Below, in pieces: positions 39,869 through 47,568 of a stretch of DNA of 64,000 bases (position 1 is the stretch's first letter; the number at the start of each line of letters is the position of its first letter). The notes under the pieces are model-generated. The model was not told the origin of the DNA and did not search any database. It saw only the letters and a program-made list of their open reading frames with translations. The stretch covers positions 1,674,001 through 1,738,000 of the forward strand of contig NZ_CP064955.1 of assembly GCF_011038645.2 (NCBI RefSeq). Direction: 5' to 3'. This DNA comes from Corynebacterium qintianiae. GTDB lineage: Bacteria > Actinomycetota > Actinomycetes > Mycobacteriales > Mycobacteriaceae. The position numbers and the translations under genes were made by a program.

Positions 39869-39940
39869 AGGGAATGACGGGAATCGAACCCGCGTCTTCA
39901 GCTTGGAAGGCTGAGGTATTAGCCACTATACGACATTCCC
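39869..39940 (-). tRNA. tRNA-Gly (anticodon UCC)
   Basis: The minus strand gives acceptor GGGAATG/CATTCCC, anticodon stem TCAGC/GCTGA around CTTCCAA (anticodon TCC) and T-arm GCGGGTTCGATTCCCGT. The discriminator is T, usual for glycine tRNAs. CCA is not encoded. Confidence 0.95.
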
Positions 39941-40057
39941 ATGCGGTAACGCGGGTCAAAGTCTAACCCACAACCGCGCCGCCAGACAAAAAGGGAACTA
40001 ATCACAGGGCCCACACGTTGGAAAATGGTGAACCCTACTACATAGAGAGGTCTACCC

Positions 40058-40870
40058 GTGTCACTTCTTCTCCTGCTCGCCGTCGTCGGCGGAGCCGTGT
40101 TCCTTTTGAGCAACCGTACCGGCGGTGGCTCGCGCAAGCAGCTCGAGCAAGAACAGCTTGACGACGCTTTGGCCGACGCGAAGCGCTGGACCGACCGCCT
40201 CGGCTCCCAGGTGCTCAGCCTCGCGGGAAGCGACACCGCTTCCACCCAGGCGATGGCTGACGCCTCCGAGCGTTACACCGCCGCCTCCGCCGCGCTCGCC
40301 GACGCGCGCACCGTCAAACAGGCGCACCTCGCCCGAGAGTCCGCGCTTGAAGGCCTGCATTACGTCAACGCGGCCCGCGAGCTCATGGGCATGCCCGCCG
40401 GCCCGCCCCTGCCCGAGTTAGAGGGCCAGCGCCGAGCCGGCCGCGTGACGGAGCAGCGCACGATTACCCAGGAGGACGGCACGACGGTGACCGCCTCCCC
40501 GCACGCCAGCGAGCAGACCCCGCACTACTACCCCGGTGGCGCCGTTGCCGGCCGCCCCGTCCCGGCCGGTTGGTACTCCGCCGCATGGTGGGCCCCGGCG
40601 ATGATGACCGGCATGTGGGCCGCGAGCTCCATGATGTTCTACTCCGCGATGTTCGCGGGAATGGCGGGCACCCCGTCCTCCGAAGAGTTCGCGGCAGGCG
40701 ACTTCGGCGACGCCGGCGGTGACATGGGGGACGCGGGCGACATGGGCGGCGACGCCGGTGGAGACGTGGGGGATGCCGGCGACATGGGCGGTGACTTCGG
40801 TGGAGGTGACGGAGGGTTCTTCGGCGGGGGCGACGGTGGCGGGTTCGACTTCGGGGGCTTCGACTTCTAG
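40058..40870 (+). CDS. Membrane-anchored protein with Gly/Asp/Phe-rich tail, unknown function
   Basis: 270 residues from a GTG with GAGAGG upstream. One N-terminal helix (LLLLLAVVGGAVFLL), a helical region (about 25-115, DALADAKRWTDRLGSQVLSL) resembling corynebacterial DUF1542-type proteins, a hydrophobic Trp/Met-rich stretch (AAWWAPAMMTGMWAASSMMF) and a C-terminal low-complexity tail of GDxGDxGG and GGxFGGG repeats ending FDFGGFDF. The tail is likely disordered and strongly acidic. No function is known. It stands alone between the tRNAs and etfB. Confidence 0.75.
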   Translation: MSLLLLLAVVGGAVFLLSNRTGGGSRKQLEQEQLDDALADAKRWTDRLGSQVLSLAGSDTASTQAMADASERYTAASAALADARTVKQAHLARESALEGLHYVNAARELMGMPAGPPLPELEGQRRAGRVTEQRTITQEDGTTVTASPHASEQTPHYYPGGAVAGRPVPAGWYSAAWWAPAMMTGMWAASSMMFYSAMFAGMAGTPSSEEFAAGDFGDAGGDMGDAGDMGGDAGGDVGDAGDMGGDFGGGDGGFFGGGDGGGFDFGGFDF

Positions 40871-40935
40871 CCGCCGCCCGCGGCCGGTAGACTCCACGGC
40901 AGCTTTGCTTGGAATGTCTATCTAAAGGAGAAGCG

Positions 40936-41727
40936 ATGCGAATTGCCGTATTGCTCAAGGAAGTCCCCGACACGTACAGCGATCGCACGATGAATCTGGA
41001 AACCGGCCTGACGGACCGTTCCGGCGACGTAGTGGCTGACGAGGTCGGTGAACGCGCCGTCGAGGCCGCGCTCCGCATTGCGGGGTCCGCGGGCGAGAGC
41101 CAGGTGGACATCCTCAGCGTCGGGCCAGAGACATCCGTCGGTTCGATACGTAAAGGTATCGCCATGGGTGCGACCGAGGCGTACCTGGTCTCGGACAGCA
41201 AGCTCGTCGGCGCTGACCTGACGCTGACGGCCGAGGTTCTTGCGGCGCTGGTCAAGCGGAACGGCTACGACCTCGTGGTCGCAGGCTCCTCCTCCTCGGA
41301 CGGGGCAAGCGGCGTCATCCCGGCAATGGTGGGTGAACTGCTTGACTACCCCGCGCTGACGAACCTCACCGACCTGCGGGTAGAGGGCACGTCCGTCGCC
41401 GCCACCCAGGCGAGCGACGGTGCCGTGGTCGAGCTGGCGTGCGAGCTTCCGGCCGTGGCCGCGGTCTCCGACGAGTTCCCGGACGCGCGCTTCCCCAATT
41501 TCAAGGGCCTCATGGCCGCGAAGAAGAAAGAAATCAACGCGGTCACGCTCGCCGATCTCGACGTGGACCCGGAGGATTGGACCCACGCCCGCGCGATCGT
41601 CGTCGACATTGCCGAGCGCCCCGCGCGTGAGCGCGGCGAGATCGTCGACGGCAACTCCCAGGCCGCCTCCAAGCTCGTCGATTTCCTGGAGTCCAAGAAC
41701 CTCACGGCCAAGGAGGCACGCTCATGA
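40936..41727 (+). CDS. etfB: Electron transfer flavoprotein, beta subunit
   Basis: 263 residues, MRIAVLLKEVPDTYSDRTMN at the start and DVVADEVGERAVEAALRI, DLVVAGSSSSDGASGVIPAMV, matching EtfB/FixA. With EtfA it takes electrons from acyl-CoA dehydrogenases. ATG at 40936 follows AAAGGAG directly at good spacing; the longer frame from 40909 lacks one. It overlaps etfA by 4 bases (ATGA). The acyl-CoA dehydrogenases at 18-22 kb are plausible donors. Confidence 0.94.
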   Translation: MRIAVLLKEVPDTYSDRTMNLETGLTDRSGDVVADEVGERAVEAALRIAGSAGESQVDILSVGPETSVGSIRKGIAMGATEAYLVSDSKLVGADLTLTAEVLAALVKRNGYDLVVAGSSSSDGASGVIPAMVGELLDYPALTNLTDLRVEGTSVAATQASDGAVVELACELPAVAAVSDEFPDARFPNFKGLMAAKKKEINAVTLADLDVDPEDWTHARAIVVDIAERPARERGEIVDGNSQAASKLVDFLESKNLTAKEARS

Positions 41728-42656
41728 GCGACATCCTCGTCGTCATCAATCCCACCCACGACGGCTCTCTTGACCTCGCGGCGGCGGAGCTCATCGGCGC
41801 AGCCAGCGCGGCCGGTTCCCCTGTCGCCCTCACGACCAGCGCCGAACACGCCGAGGCTCTGGGCGGATACGGCGCACAGCGCGTCTTAGTCGCCGAATCA
41901 GCGGCGCTTGTCGACGCCACGTCCGCCGCGTTCGACCTCCTCTACCCCGCCGCCGTCGTGTTCGCGCACAACGCCCGCGGGCGCGAAACGGCGGCCCGAT
42001 TCGCCGTGCGCAGCCGAAAGGCACTGCTCACGGACGCAACCGGGTTACGCCGTGACGCCGAGGGTGTTGTCACTGACCATTCCAACTACGGCGGTGCCTA
42101 CACAACCGTCGCTGCTGCGACGCACTCGGCGCCGGTGGTAACGCTGCGCCCCGGCTCCGTCGATACGCGAGCTGAAGCCGCGGTGCCGGTTGTGGAGACC
42201 CTCGAGGTCGAGGAATCCTCGGCCCGTGACGCGGAGGTCGTTAGGGTGACCCCCATCGAGCGGACCAGCCCGCGCCCCGACCTGGTGACCGCCGACAAGG
42301 TCGTCGCCGGGGGCGTCTCACTTGGCTCGGAGGAGATGTTCGAGGAGCTCATCGGCGGACTTGCCGACGCCCTCGGCGCCGCCGTCGGTGCGACAAGGTC
42401 CGCCGTGGACGAAGGCCAGGTGCCCTATGAGGCGCAGATCGGTCAGACGGGTGTGCTCGTTTCCCCGAAGCTGTACATCGGAGTCGGCATCTCGGGCGCC
42501 GTGCAGCACCTCGTGGGAATGCAGACCTCCGACACCATAGTGGCCATCAACAACGACGCTGACGCCCCCATCTTCGAGGTGGCTGACTTCGGCATCGTCG
42601 GCGACATCTTCGACATCGTCCCGCAGATCATCACCGAGCTCGAGTCTCGGAACTAG
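41724..42656 (+). CDS. etfA: Electron transfer flavoprotein, alpha subunit
   Basis: 310 residues. The C-terminal FAD-binding domain is clear: [61 protein letters not shown] and [22 protein letters not shown]. It binds FAD and forms the heterodimer with EtfB. Translationally coupled to etfB, 17 bases ahead of the cytochrome-b-like gene. Confidence 0.95.
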   Translation: MSDILVVINPTHDGSLDLAAAELIGAASAAGSPVALTTSAEHAEALGGYGAQRVLVAESAALVDATSAAFDLLYPAAVVFAHNARGRETAARFAVRSRKALLTDATGLRRDAEGVVTDHSNYGGAYTTVAAATHSAPVVTLRPGSVDTRAEAAVPVVETLEVEESSARDAEVVRVTPIERTSPRPDLVTADKVVAGGVSLGSEEMFEELIGGLADALGAAVGATRSAVDEGQVPYEAQIGQTGVLVSPKLYIGVGISGAVQHLVGMQTSDTIVAINNDADAPIFEVADFGIVGDIFDIVPQIITELESRN

Positions 42657-42673
42657 CCAGGAAGCAGGTACCG

Positions 42674-43927
42674 ATGCAGACTCCGCTCCGCCGTGGCCTC
42701 CCCCGAGTTGAGGGTGGCGAGCCCTGGCCTCCGGCCGGGTCCTTCGCCGAGCTCAATGTGCCCGACACCGCTGCTGCTGACACGAACGCCTCAGACACGA
42801 CTGCTGCAGCCGCGGTTCCCGAGCCGGAGTCGGAGGAACTGACCGCCGTTGCCGTGCGCCGCGGCCTGCCACGCGTGCCGGGCGGTGACGCATACCCCCC
42901 GGTGACAGAAACGCTGCTCCCCGTGCCCGCCGCGGCGCAGAAAGACACCGCCCCAGTTACTGTGGCGCCTCCGGTCGCCGAGCGGGTCGCGCCAGCGAAG
43001 GAAAACGTCGCGGTGGGCGTCGAGAAGCAAGAAGTTGGCCGCGACTGGGGCCGTTGGCTGACCGCGGCCGTCTCACTCGGTTTCGCCCTGGCTCTGGGCG
43101 TGCTGCTCGCGCGCTTTATCGCCGGCACCGAATGGGGTGCGGATTTCCTCGCGCGCTACGACGGTAACCAGCCGCTGCCCGAGGGCACACCGGTGGGCCT
43201 GCCCGCCTGGTTGAACTGGGCGCATTTCTTCAACATGTTCCTGCTAGCACTGATCGTCAAAACCGGGCTGGCGGTGCGCTCCGAGCGCAAGCCAGAGGCG
43301 TTCTGGGCGCCAAAATCCAACCCGCGCGCCAAGATCTCCTTGACGCTGTGGCTGCACCTCATGCTGGACATCGCGTGGGTGGTGCTGGGCGCGGTCTTCT
43401 ACGTCCTGCTTTTCACCACCGGCCAGTGGGTGCGTATCGTGCCCACGAGCTGGGACACCTTCCCCAACGCCATCTCCGCCGGGTTGCAGTACCTCACGCT
43501 GGATTGGCCGGTGGAGAACGGCTGGGTCCACTACAACGCCCTGCAGGAGTTGACATACTTCGCAGTGGTGTTCGTCGCGGCACCGCTGGCCATCATCTCC
43601 GGCGCGCGGATGAGCCCGTGGTGGCCGAAAGGCTGGTCGTTCGTGTCCATGAAAGCGGCGCGCTCGATCCACTTCCCCACGATGATTTTCTTCGTCGTGT
43701 TCACCGTCACTCACGTGGGTCTGGTGCTGCTTACCGGTATGCGGCGTAACCTCAACGCCATGTTCGCGGCGCGTGGCGACCTCGACCCCGCCACCTACGC
43801 CACGGACTGGACCGGAACGCTCGTGTTCCTCGGCGCGTTCGCGCTTCTCGCGCTGGCGTGGTTCGCCGCGCGGCCCATGTTCGTGGCCCCGCTGGCCCGC
43901 CTCACGGGCCATGTGTCTAACCGGTAA
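42674..43927 (+). CDS. Cytochrome b/b6-like membrane protein with duplicated N-terminal motif
   Basis: 417 residues. The soluble N-terminus (about 1-120) carries two copies of one motif, RRGLPRVEGGEPWPP at about 6 and RRGLPRVPGGDAYPP at about 62, separated by an Ala/Pro/Glu-rich linker. Five membrane segments follow, one in front of the four-helix bundle, whose helices contain histidines in haem-ligand positions (WLNWAHFFNMFLLALIV, LTLWLHLMLDIAWVV, SIHFPTMIFFVVFTVTHVG). This fits the DUF4405/cytochrome b561 family. It follows etfA by 17 bases, suggesting a membrane electron-transfer role with ETF, which is inference. Confidence 0.8.
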   Translation: MQTPLRRGLPRVEGGEPWPPAGSFAELNVPDTAAADTNASDTTAAAAVPEPESEELTAVAVRRGLPRVPGGDAYPPVTETLLPVPAAAQKDTAPVTVAPPVAERVAPAKENVAVGVEKQEVGRDWGRWLTAAVSLGFALALGVLLARFIAGTEWGADFLARYDGNQPLPEGTPVGLPAWLNWAHFFNMFLLALIVKTGLAVRSERKPEAFWAPKSNPRAKISLTLWLHLMLDIAWVVLGAVFYVLLFTTGQWVRIVPTSWDTFPNAISAGLQYLTLDWPVENGWVHYNALQELTYFAVVFVAAPLAIISGARMSPWWPKGWSFVSMKAARSIHFPTMIFFVVFTVTHVGLVLLTGMRRNLNAMFAARGDLDPATYATDWTGTLVFLGAFALLALAWFAARPMFVAPLARLTGHVSNR

Positions 43928-43959
43928 AACAAATAGCGAACACTTCTGTGCGTTAATTT

Positions 43960-43986
43960 CGGACCCGCTGTTGTGCGCGGGTTCCG
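43960..43986 (+). terminator. Hairpin after the cytochrome-b-like gene
   Basis: CGGACCCGC pairs with GCGGGTTCCG (one bulged base) around an 8-base loop, 33 bases past the stop codon and just before the iron-box promoter. No T-run; moderate support. Confidence 0.4.
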
Positions 43987-43994
43987 GGCGGGTT

Positions 43995-44013
43995 TAAGGT
44001 ATGCCTTAACTTA
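43995..44013 (+). promoter_or_regulatory. DtxR-like iron box upstream of efeUOB
   Basis: TAAGGTATGCCTTAACTTA matches the DtxR consensus TWAGGTWAGSCTWACCTWA at 17 of 19 positions. It lies 40 bases before efeU and would overlap its promoter, so the operon should be repressed when iron is plentiful. This is a motif match, not tested. Confidence 0.72.
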
Positions 44014-44053
44014 GTCCGGTTCCCCACGGAGCCTTCCAGAAAGATCCCCGCAC

Positions 44054-45049
44054 ATGTTCCTCGCCGCATTCCTCGTGGGCCTGCGCGAAGGCCTCGAAGC
44101 CTCGCTCATCATCGGCATCCTCTTCGCCGCCGTCAACCGCAGAAACGCCACTCACGCCCGCTCTGCAGTCGTGTCCGGGGTGGCCCTCGCCTCCGTCATC
44201 TGCATCGCCCTCGGAGCGCTGTTCACGTTCGGCCGCTACGGTTTGAGCTTCCGCACCCAGGAGGCCATCGGCGGAACCCTCTCGCTTGTCGCGGTGGTCA
44301 TGATTACCGGGATGGTCCTGTCTATCTCCAACTCCCGCGGCGGGATGCGCCGCATCCTCGACGATAAAACCGGGGCCGCCCTGGAGGCCGGGACCCGCGC
44401 CGTCTTCGCCCTAGCGTTTATCGCGGTGGCCCGCGAGGGACTTGAGCTCACCCTGCTCATGTGGGGCTGGGTCGTTCAGCCGTCAGCCGTAGTCGGCGCT
44501 TTCGGCGGCATCGCGGTCGCGCTCGCCCTCGGCTGGCTGATCTACAAGGGGGCCCTGTCAATCCGCATGTCGCTTTTCCTCGCCGTCTCCTCGGCGTTGC
44601 TCATTGTCGTTGCGGCGGGGATCCTCGCGTACGCGGTGCATGACCTGCAGGAGGCGCAGATCTTCCCCGGCCCGTTCTCCGGCGCGCCGATCGCGCCGAC
44701 CCACCCGCGCACCGGTGAGGTGCTTACCGGTTTTGCCACGTACCCGTTCTGGATGGCCTCCTTCCCCTTCGGCTGGGCGTTCAACGTCGAGCACGTGGTG
44801 AACCCGACGGGGTTCGTGGCGACCTTCCTTCAGGCGCTGACCGGGTTCCAGCCGAAAATGAGCTGGCTGCAGGTCGTCGCCTGGGTCGCGTATGTCGCCG
44901 CCGTGGTACCTGTGTTCCTTCGCCACCTCCGCCACACCGAGCCGGACGGGGAACCAACCGCCGGAACTGAACCAGCCACATCTCCAACCCGGGAGCGTGA
45001 GCCCGCGCTCGCCGCCGTTGCCCCCACCAACCGAAAGGTCTCCCCGTAG
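44054..45049 (+). CDS. efeU: Iron permease EfeU (FTR1 family)
   Basis: 331 residues, seven membrane segments. Both REGLE iron-binding motifs are present: LVGLREGLEASLIIG near residue 10 and VAREGLELTLLMWGW at about 125. A hydrophilic Pro/Thr/Glu-rich tail of about 45 residues ends the protein. It moves iron oxidised by the periplasmic partners. The stop shares a base with the efeO start (TAGTG), so translation is coupled. Confidence 0.93.
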   Translation: MFLAAFLVGLREGLEASLIIGILFAAVNRRNATHARSAVVSGVALASVICIALGALFTFGRYGLSFRTQEAIGGTLSLVAVVMITGMVLSISNSRGGMRRILDDKTGAALEAGTRAVFALAFIAVAREGLELTLLMWGWVVQPSAVVGAFGGIAVALALGWLIYKGALSIRMSLFLAVSSALLIVVAAGILAYAVHDLQEAQIFPGPFSGAPIAPTHPRTGEVLTGFATYPFWMASFPFGWAFNVEHVVNPTGFVATFLQALTGFQPKMSWLQVVAWVAYVAAVVPVFLRHLRHTEPDGEPTAGTEPATSPTREREPALAAVAPTNRKVSP

Positions 45050-46290
45050 TGAAGAAGTTCGTCATCGCCCTCGCAGCAGGCGCCACCGCCTTATCGCTTA
45101 CGTCCTGCGTGGAAAACACCGCCGGTGAAGACACGATCGCCGTCACGGCGAACGCGCAGAACTGCGACGTGTCTGCGGACAGCGCCGAGAGCGGCCACCG
45201 CACCTTCGCAATCACCAACAAGGGTGAACAAGTCACGGAGTTCTACCTCTTGGCGGATGACGGCTTGCGCGTCGTTGCGGAGCGCGAGAACATCGCCCCG
45301 GGTGAAACTGCCGAGCTCGCCGTATCGTTGGCGCCGGGCAACTACTTCACCGCCTGCAAACCGGGTTTGCGCGGGCCTAACGTGGGACAGGCCGCTTTCA
45401 CCGTCACGGGCGATGCCGTCGCGGTGGACGCGAGCGACCAGGAACGCTTCGATTCAGCCGTCACCTCCTACACCCAGTTCGTGCAGCAGGAAGTCGCCCA
45501 GCTTGTCCCGCAGGTGGAGCAGTTCGCAGCCGCGTACGCCGCCGGTGACGACGCGAAGGCCCGGGAGCTCTACCCGCTGACGCGTGTGCACTACGAGCGC
45601 ATCGAGCCGATCGCGGAGGCGCTGGGCGTGCTCGACGCCAAAATCGACTACCGCGAGATCGACTACCTCGCCGAGGCAGACGACCTTGCTTCGCAGGACC
45701 CGGGATTTACCGAGTGGCGCGGCTTCCACCGCATGGAGAAGGATCTGTGGCCCCCGGCCGACGAGGATGTCAACGCCGACGGATCCCCCGCCCGACTGGA
45801 CTGGGCGCCGTCCTCCCCGCAGCAGCGCGCCGAGATTGCGGACAAGCTGGTTTCCGACGTCGAGGAGCTCGAGAGCGTGGTCAACGACCCCGCTTTCGCG
45901 TCCGCCAACGATGTCACCATCGACACCGTGTCCAACGGAGCGATCAGCCTGCTGGAGGAGATCGCCACCAATAAGGTCACGGGCGAGGAGAACTGGTGGA
46001 GCCACAAGGACCTCTACGACTTCCAGTCCAACCTGGAGGGCTCCCGTGTCGCCTTCGACCTCGTCGCGCCGATCGCCTCAGACAGGGGTGGGGAGGGTGC
46101 GAAGCTTGTCAGCGACATCACCGCGCGTTTCGACGACGTTCAGGCCCTGCTGGACAAGTACGGCTCCGTGGAAGGCGGGTTCACCGACTACGACAAGGTC
46201 GACGCCGGCCAGCAAGCAGAGCTTACGCGCGCGATCGACGCGCTGCGCGAGCCCCTGAGCCAGCTCACGGGAACCGTTCTGGGCATCTGA
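45049..46290 (+). CDS. efeO: EfeO lipoprotein (cupredoxin plus M75 domain)
   Basis: 413 residues starting at GTG. Lipoprotein signal with lipobox LTSC at about residue 24. An N-terminal cupredoxin-like domain (about 30-130) is followed by the M75 imelysin-type domain, with the metal-binding region TRVHYERIEPIAEALG and FHRMEKDLWP. EfeO captures Fe2+ outside the membrane for EfeU. Second gene of efeUOB. Confidence 0.93.
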   Translation: MKKFVIALAAGATALSLTSCVENTAGEDTIAVTANAQNCDVSADSAESGHRTFAITNKGEQVTEFYLLADDGLRVVAERENIAPGETAELAVSLAPGNYFTACKPGLRGPNVGQAAFTVTGDAVAVDASDQERFDSAVTSYTQFVQQEVAQLVPQVEQFAAAYAAGDDAKARELYPLTRVHYERIEPIAEALGVLDAKIDYREIDYLAEADDLASQDPGFTEWRGFHRMEKDLWPPADEDVNADGSPARLDWAPSSPQQRAEIADKLVSDVEELESVVNDPAFASANDVTIDTVSNGAISLLEEIATNKVTGEENWWSHKDLYDFQSNLEGSRVAFDLVAPIASDRGGEGAKLVSDITARFDDVQALLDKYGSVEGGFTDYDKVDAGQQAELTRAIDALREPLSQLTGTVLGI

Positions 46291-46298
46291 GGGGGCAC

Positions 46299-47534
46299 AT
46301 GAACATCAATCGAAGGCACTTCTTCACTCTTGGAGGCAGCCTCGCGGCAGGCGCAGGGCTGACGGCGTGCGCACGCGGGTCGGACACGGCCGCCGTCCCT
46401 GCCTCGCCCGAGGAGCTCATCGTGGAGTTCGCGGGTGAGCACCAGGCCGGGATCACCACCCCGATGCAGAACAACCTGCATTTCGCGGCGCTCGACCTAG
46501 CCGAGGACGTCGACCGCGATGACGTGATCGCGCTACTCACGCGATGGACCGACGCGGCACGCCGGTTGACGCTGGGCGGCGATGTCTCCGCAAAAGGGGC
46601 GTTCGGCGGCGGCGAGAACTTCCCGCCCGACGACTCGGGTGAGGCGTTCGACCTCGGCCCCGCCGGGCTCACCTTGACCTTCGGGTTCGGCCGCTCCTTC
46701 TTTCGCCAGCAACTCGGCCTGGATTCCGCGCTGCCTGGTGAATTCACGGCCATGCCGACAATGACGAACGACTTCCTCAACCCGGCGGCGTCCGAAGGCG
46801 ACCTCTGCGTTCAGGCCTGCGCTAACGACCCCCAGGTAGCAAGCCACGCGGTACGTAACCTGACGCGGCTGGCGGTCCCCACCGCGTCGCTGCGTTGGTC
46901 CCAAATCGGTTTCGGCAGGGCCGGCGCGACCACGGGCGACCAGGCCACCCCGAGAAACCTCTTCGGCCAGAAAGACGGCACGGCGAACATCCGCGCGGAG
47001 GATAACGCTGCCTTGGACGAACACGTCTGGATCCCGTCAGTATCATCCCAGCCGTGGGCCGCCGGGGGCACTTACATGACGGTTCGGCGTATACAAATGA
47101 ACATCGAGGTTTGGGACACCCTGCGCCTGCGTGAGCAGGAGCGCGTCACTGGTCGCGACAAACCGGTGGGTGCTCCCCTGAGCGGGACCGATGAGTTCGA
47201 CGAACCCGACTTCAACGCGGTTGGCCCCCGCGGGCTCCCGCTCATCGATCGCAAGTCCCACCTCTACAACGTGCACCCCGCGCAAAACGGCGGGATCCGG
47301 ATGCTGCGCCGCCCGTTCAACTTCGTCGACGGCTCGACTGAGCAGGGGCGGATGAACGCGGGGCTGTTCTTCGTCGCCTTCACGCGGACTCCGGACCGCT
47401 TCGCCACCGTGCACCGCTCGATGTCGCGCGACGAGATGTTCACCGAATACCTGAAAACGACCGGCACCGGAACCTACCTTGTCCCCCCGGGGGTCGGCGC
47501 TCAAGGCTACGTCGGCGAGACGTTGTTCGCCTAA
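46299..47534 (+). CDS. efeB: EfeB, Dyp-type haem peroxidase
   Basis: 411 residues. The N-terminus INRRHFFTLGGSLAAGAGLTAC combines a twin-arginine motif with a lipobox-like LTAC, as expected for a Tat-exported protein. The Dyp peroxidase motif GQKDGTANI (GxxDG) and the C-terminal haem region are present. It oxidises Fe2+ and may release iron from haem. The start is the ATG with GGGGG upstream, inside a longer frame. Last gene of the operon; it converges on the glycan locus with about 34 bases between. Confidence 0.92.
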   Translation: MNINRRHFFTLGGSLAAGAGLTACARGSDTAAVPASPEELIVEFAGEHQAGITTPMQNNLHFAALDLAEDVDRDDVIALLTRWTDAARRLTLGGDVSAKGAFGGGENFPPDDSGEAFDLGPAGLTLTFGFGRSFFRQQLGLDSALPGEFTAMPTMTNDFLNPAASEGDLCVQACANDPQVASHAVRNLTRLAVPTASLRWSQIGFGRAGATTGDQATPRNLFGQKDGTANIRAEDNAALDEHVWIPSVSSQPWAAGGTYMTVRRIQMNIEVWDTLRLREQERVTGRDKPVGAPLSGTDEFDEPDFNAVGPRGLPLIDRKSHLYNVHPAQNGGIRMLRRPFNFVDGSTEQGRMNAGLFFVAFTRTPDRFATVHRSMSRDEMFTEYLKTTGTGTYLVPPGVGAQGYVGETLFA

Positions 47535-47568
47535 GGCCAGGGCCTTCTCGGCCAACGCGGGAGCGCCG

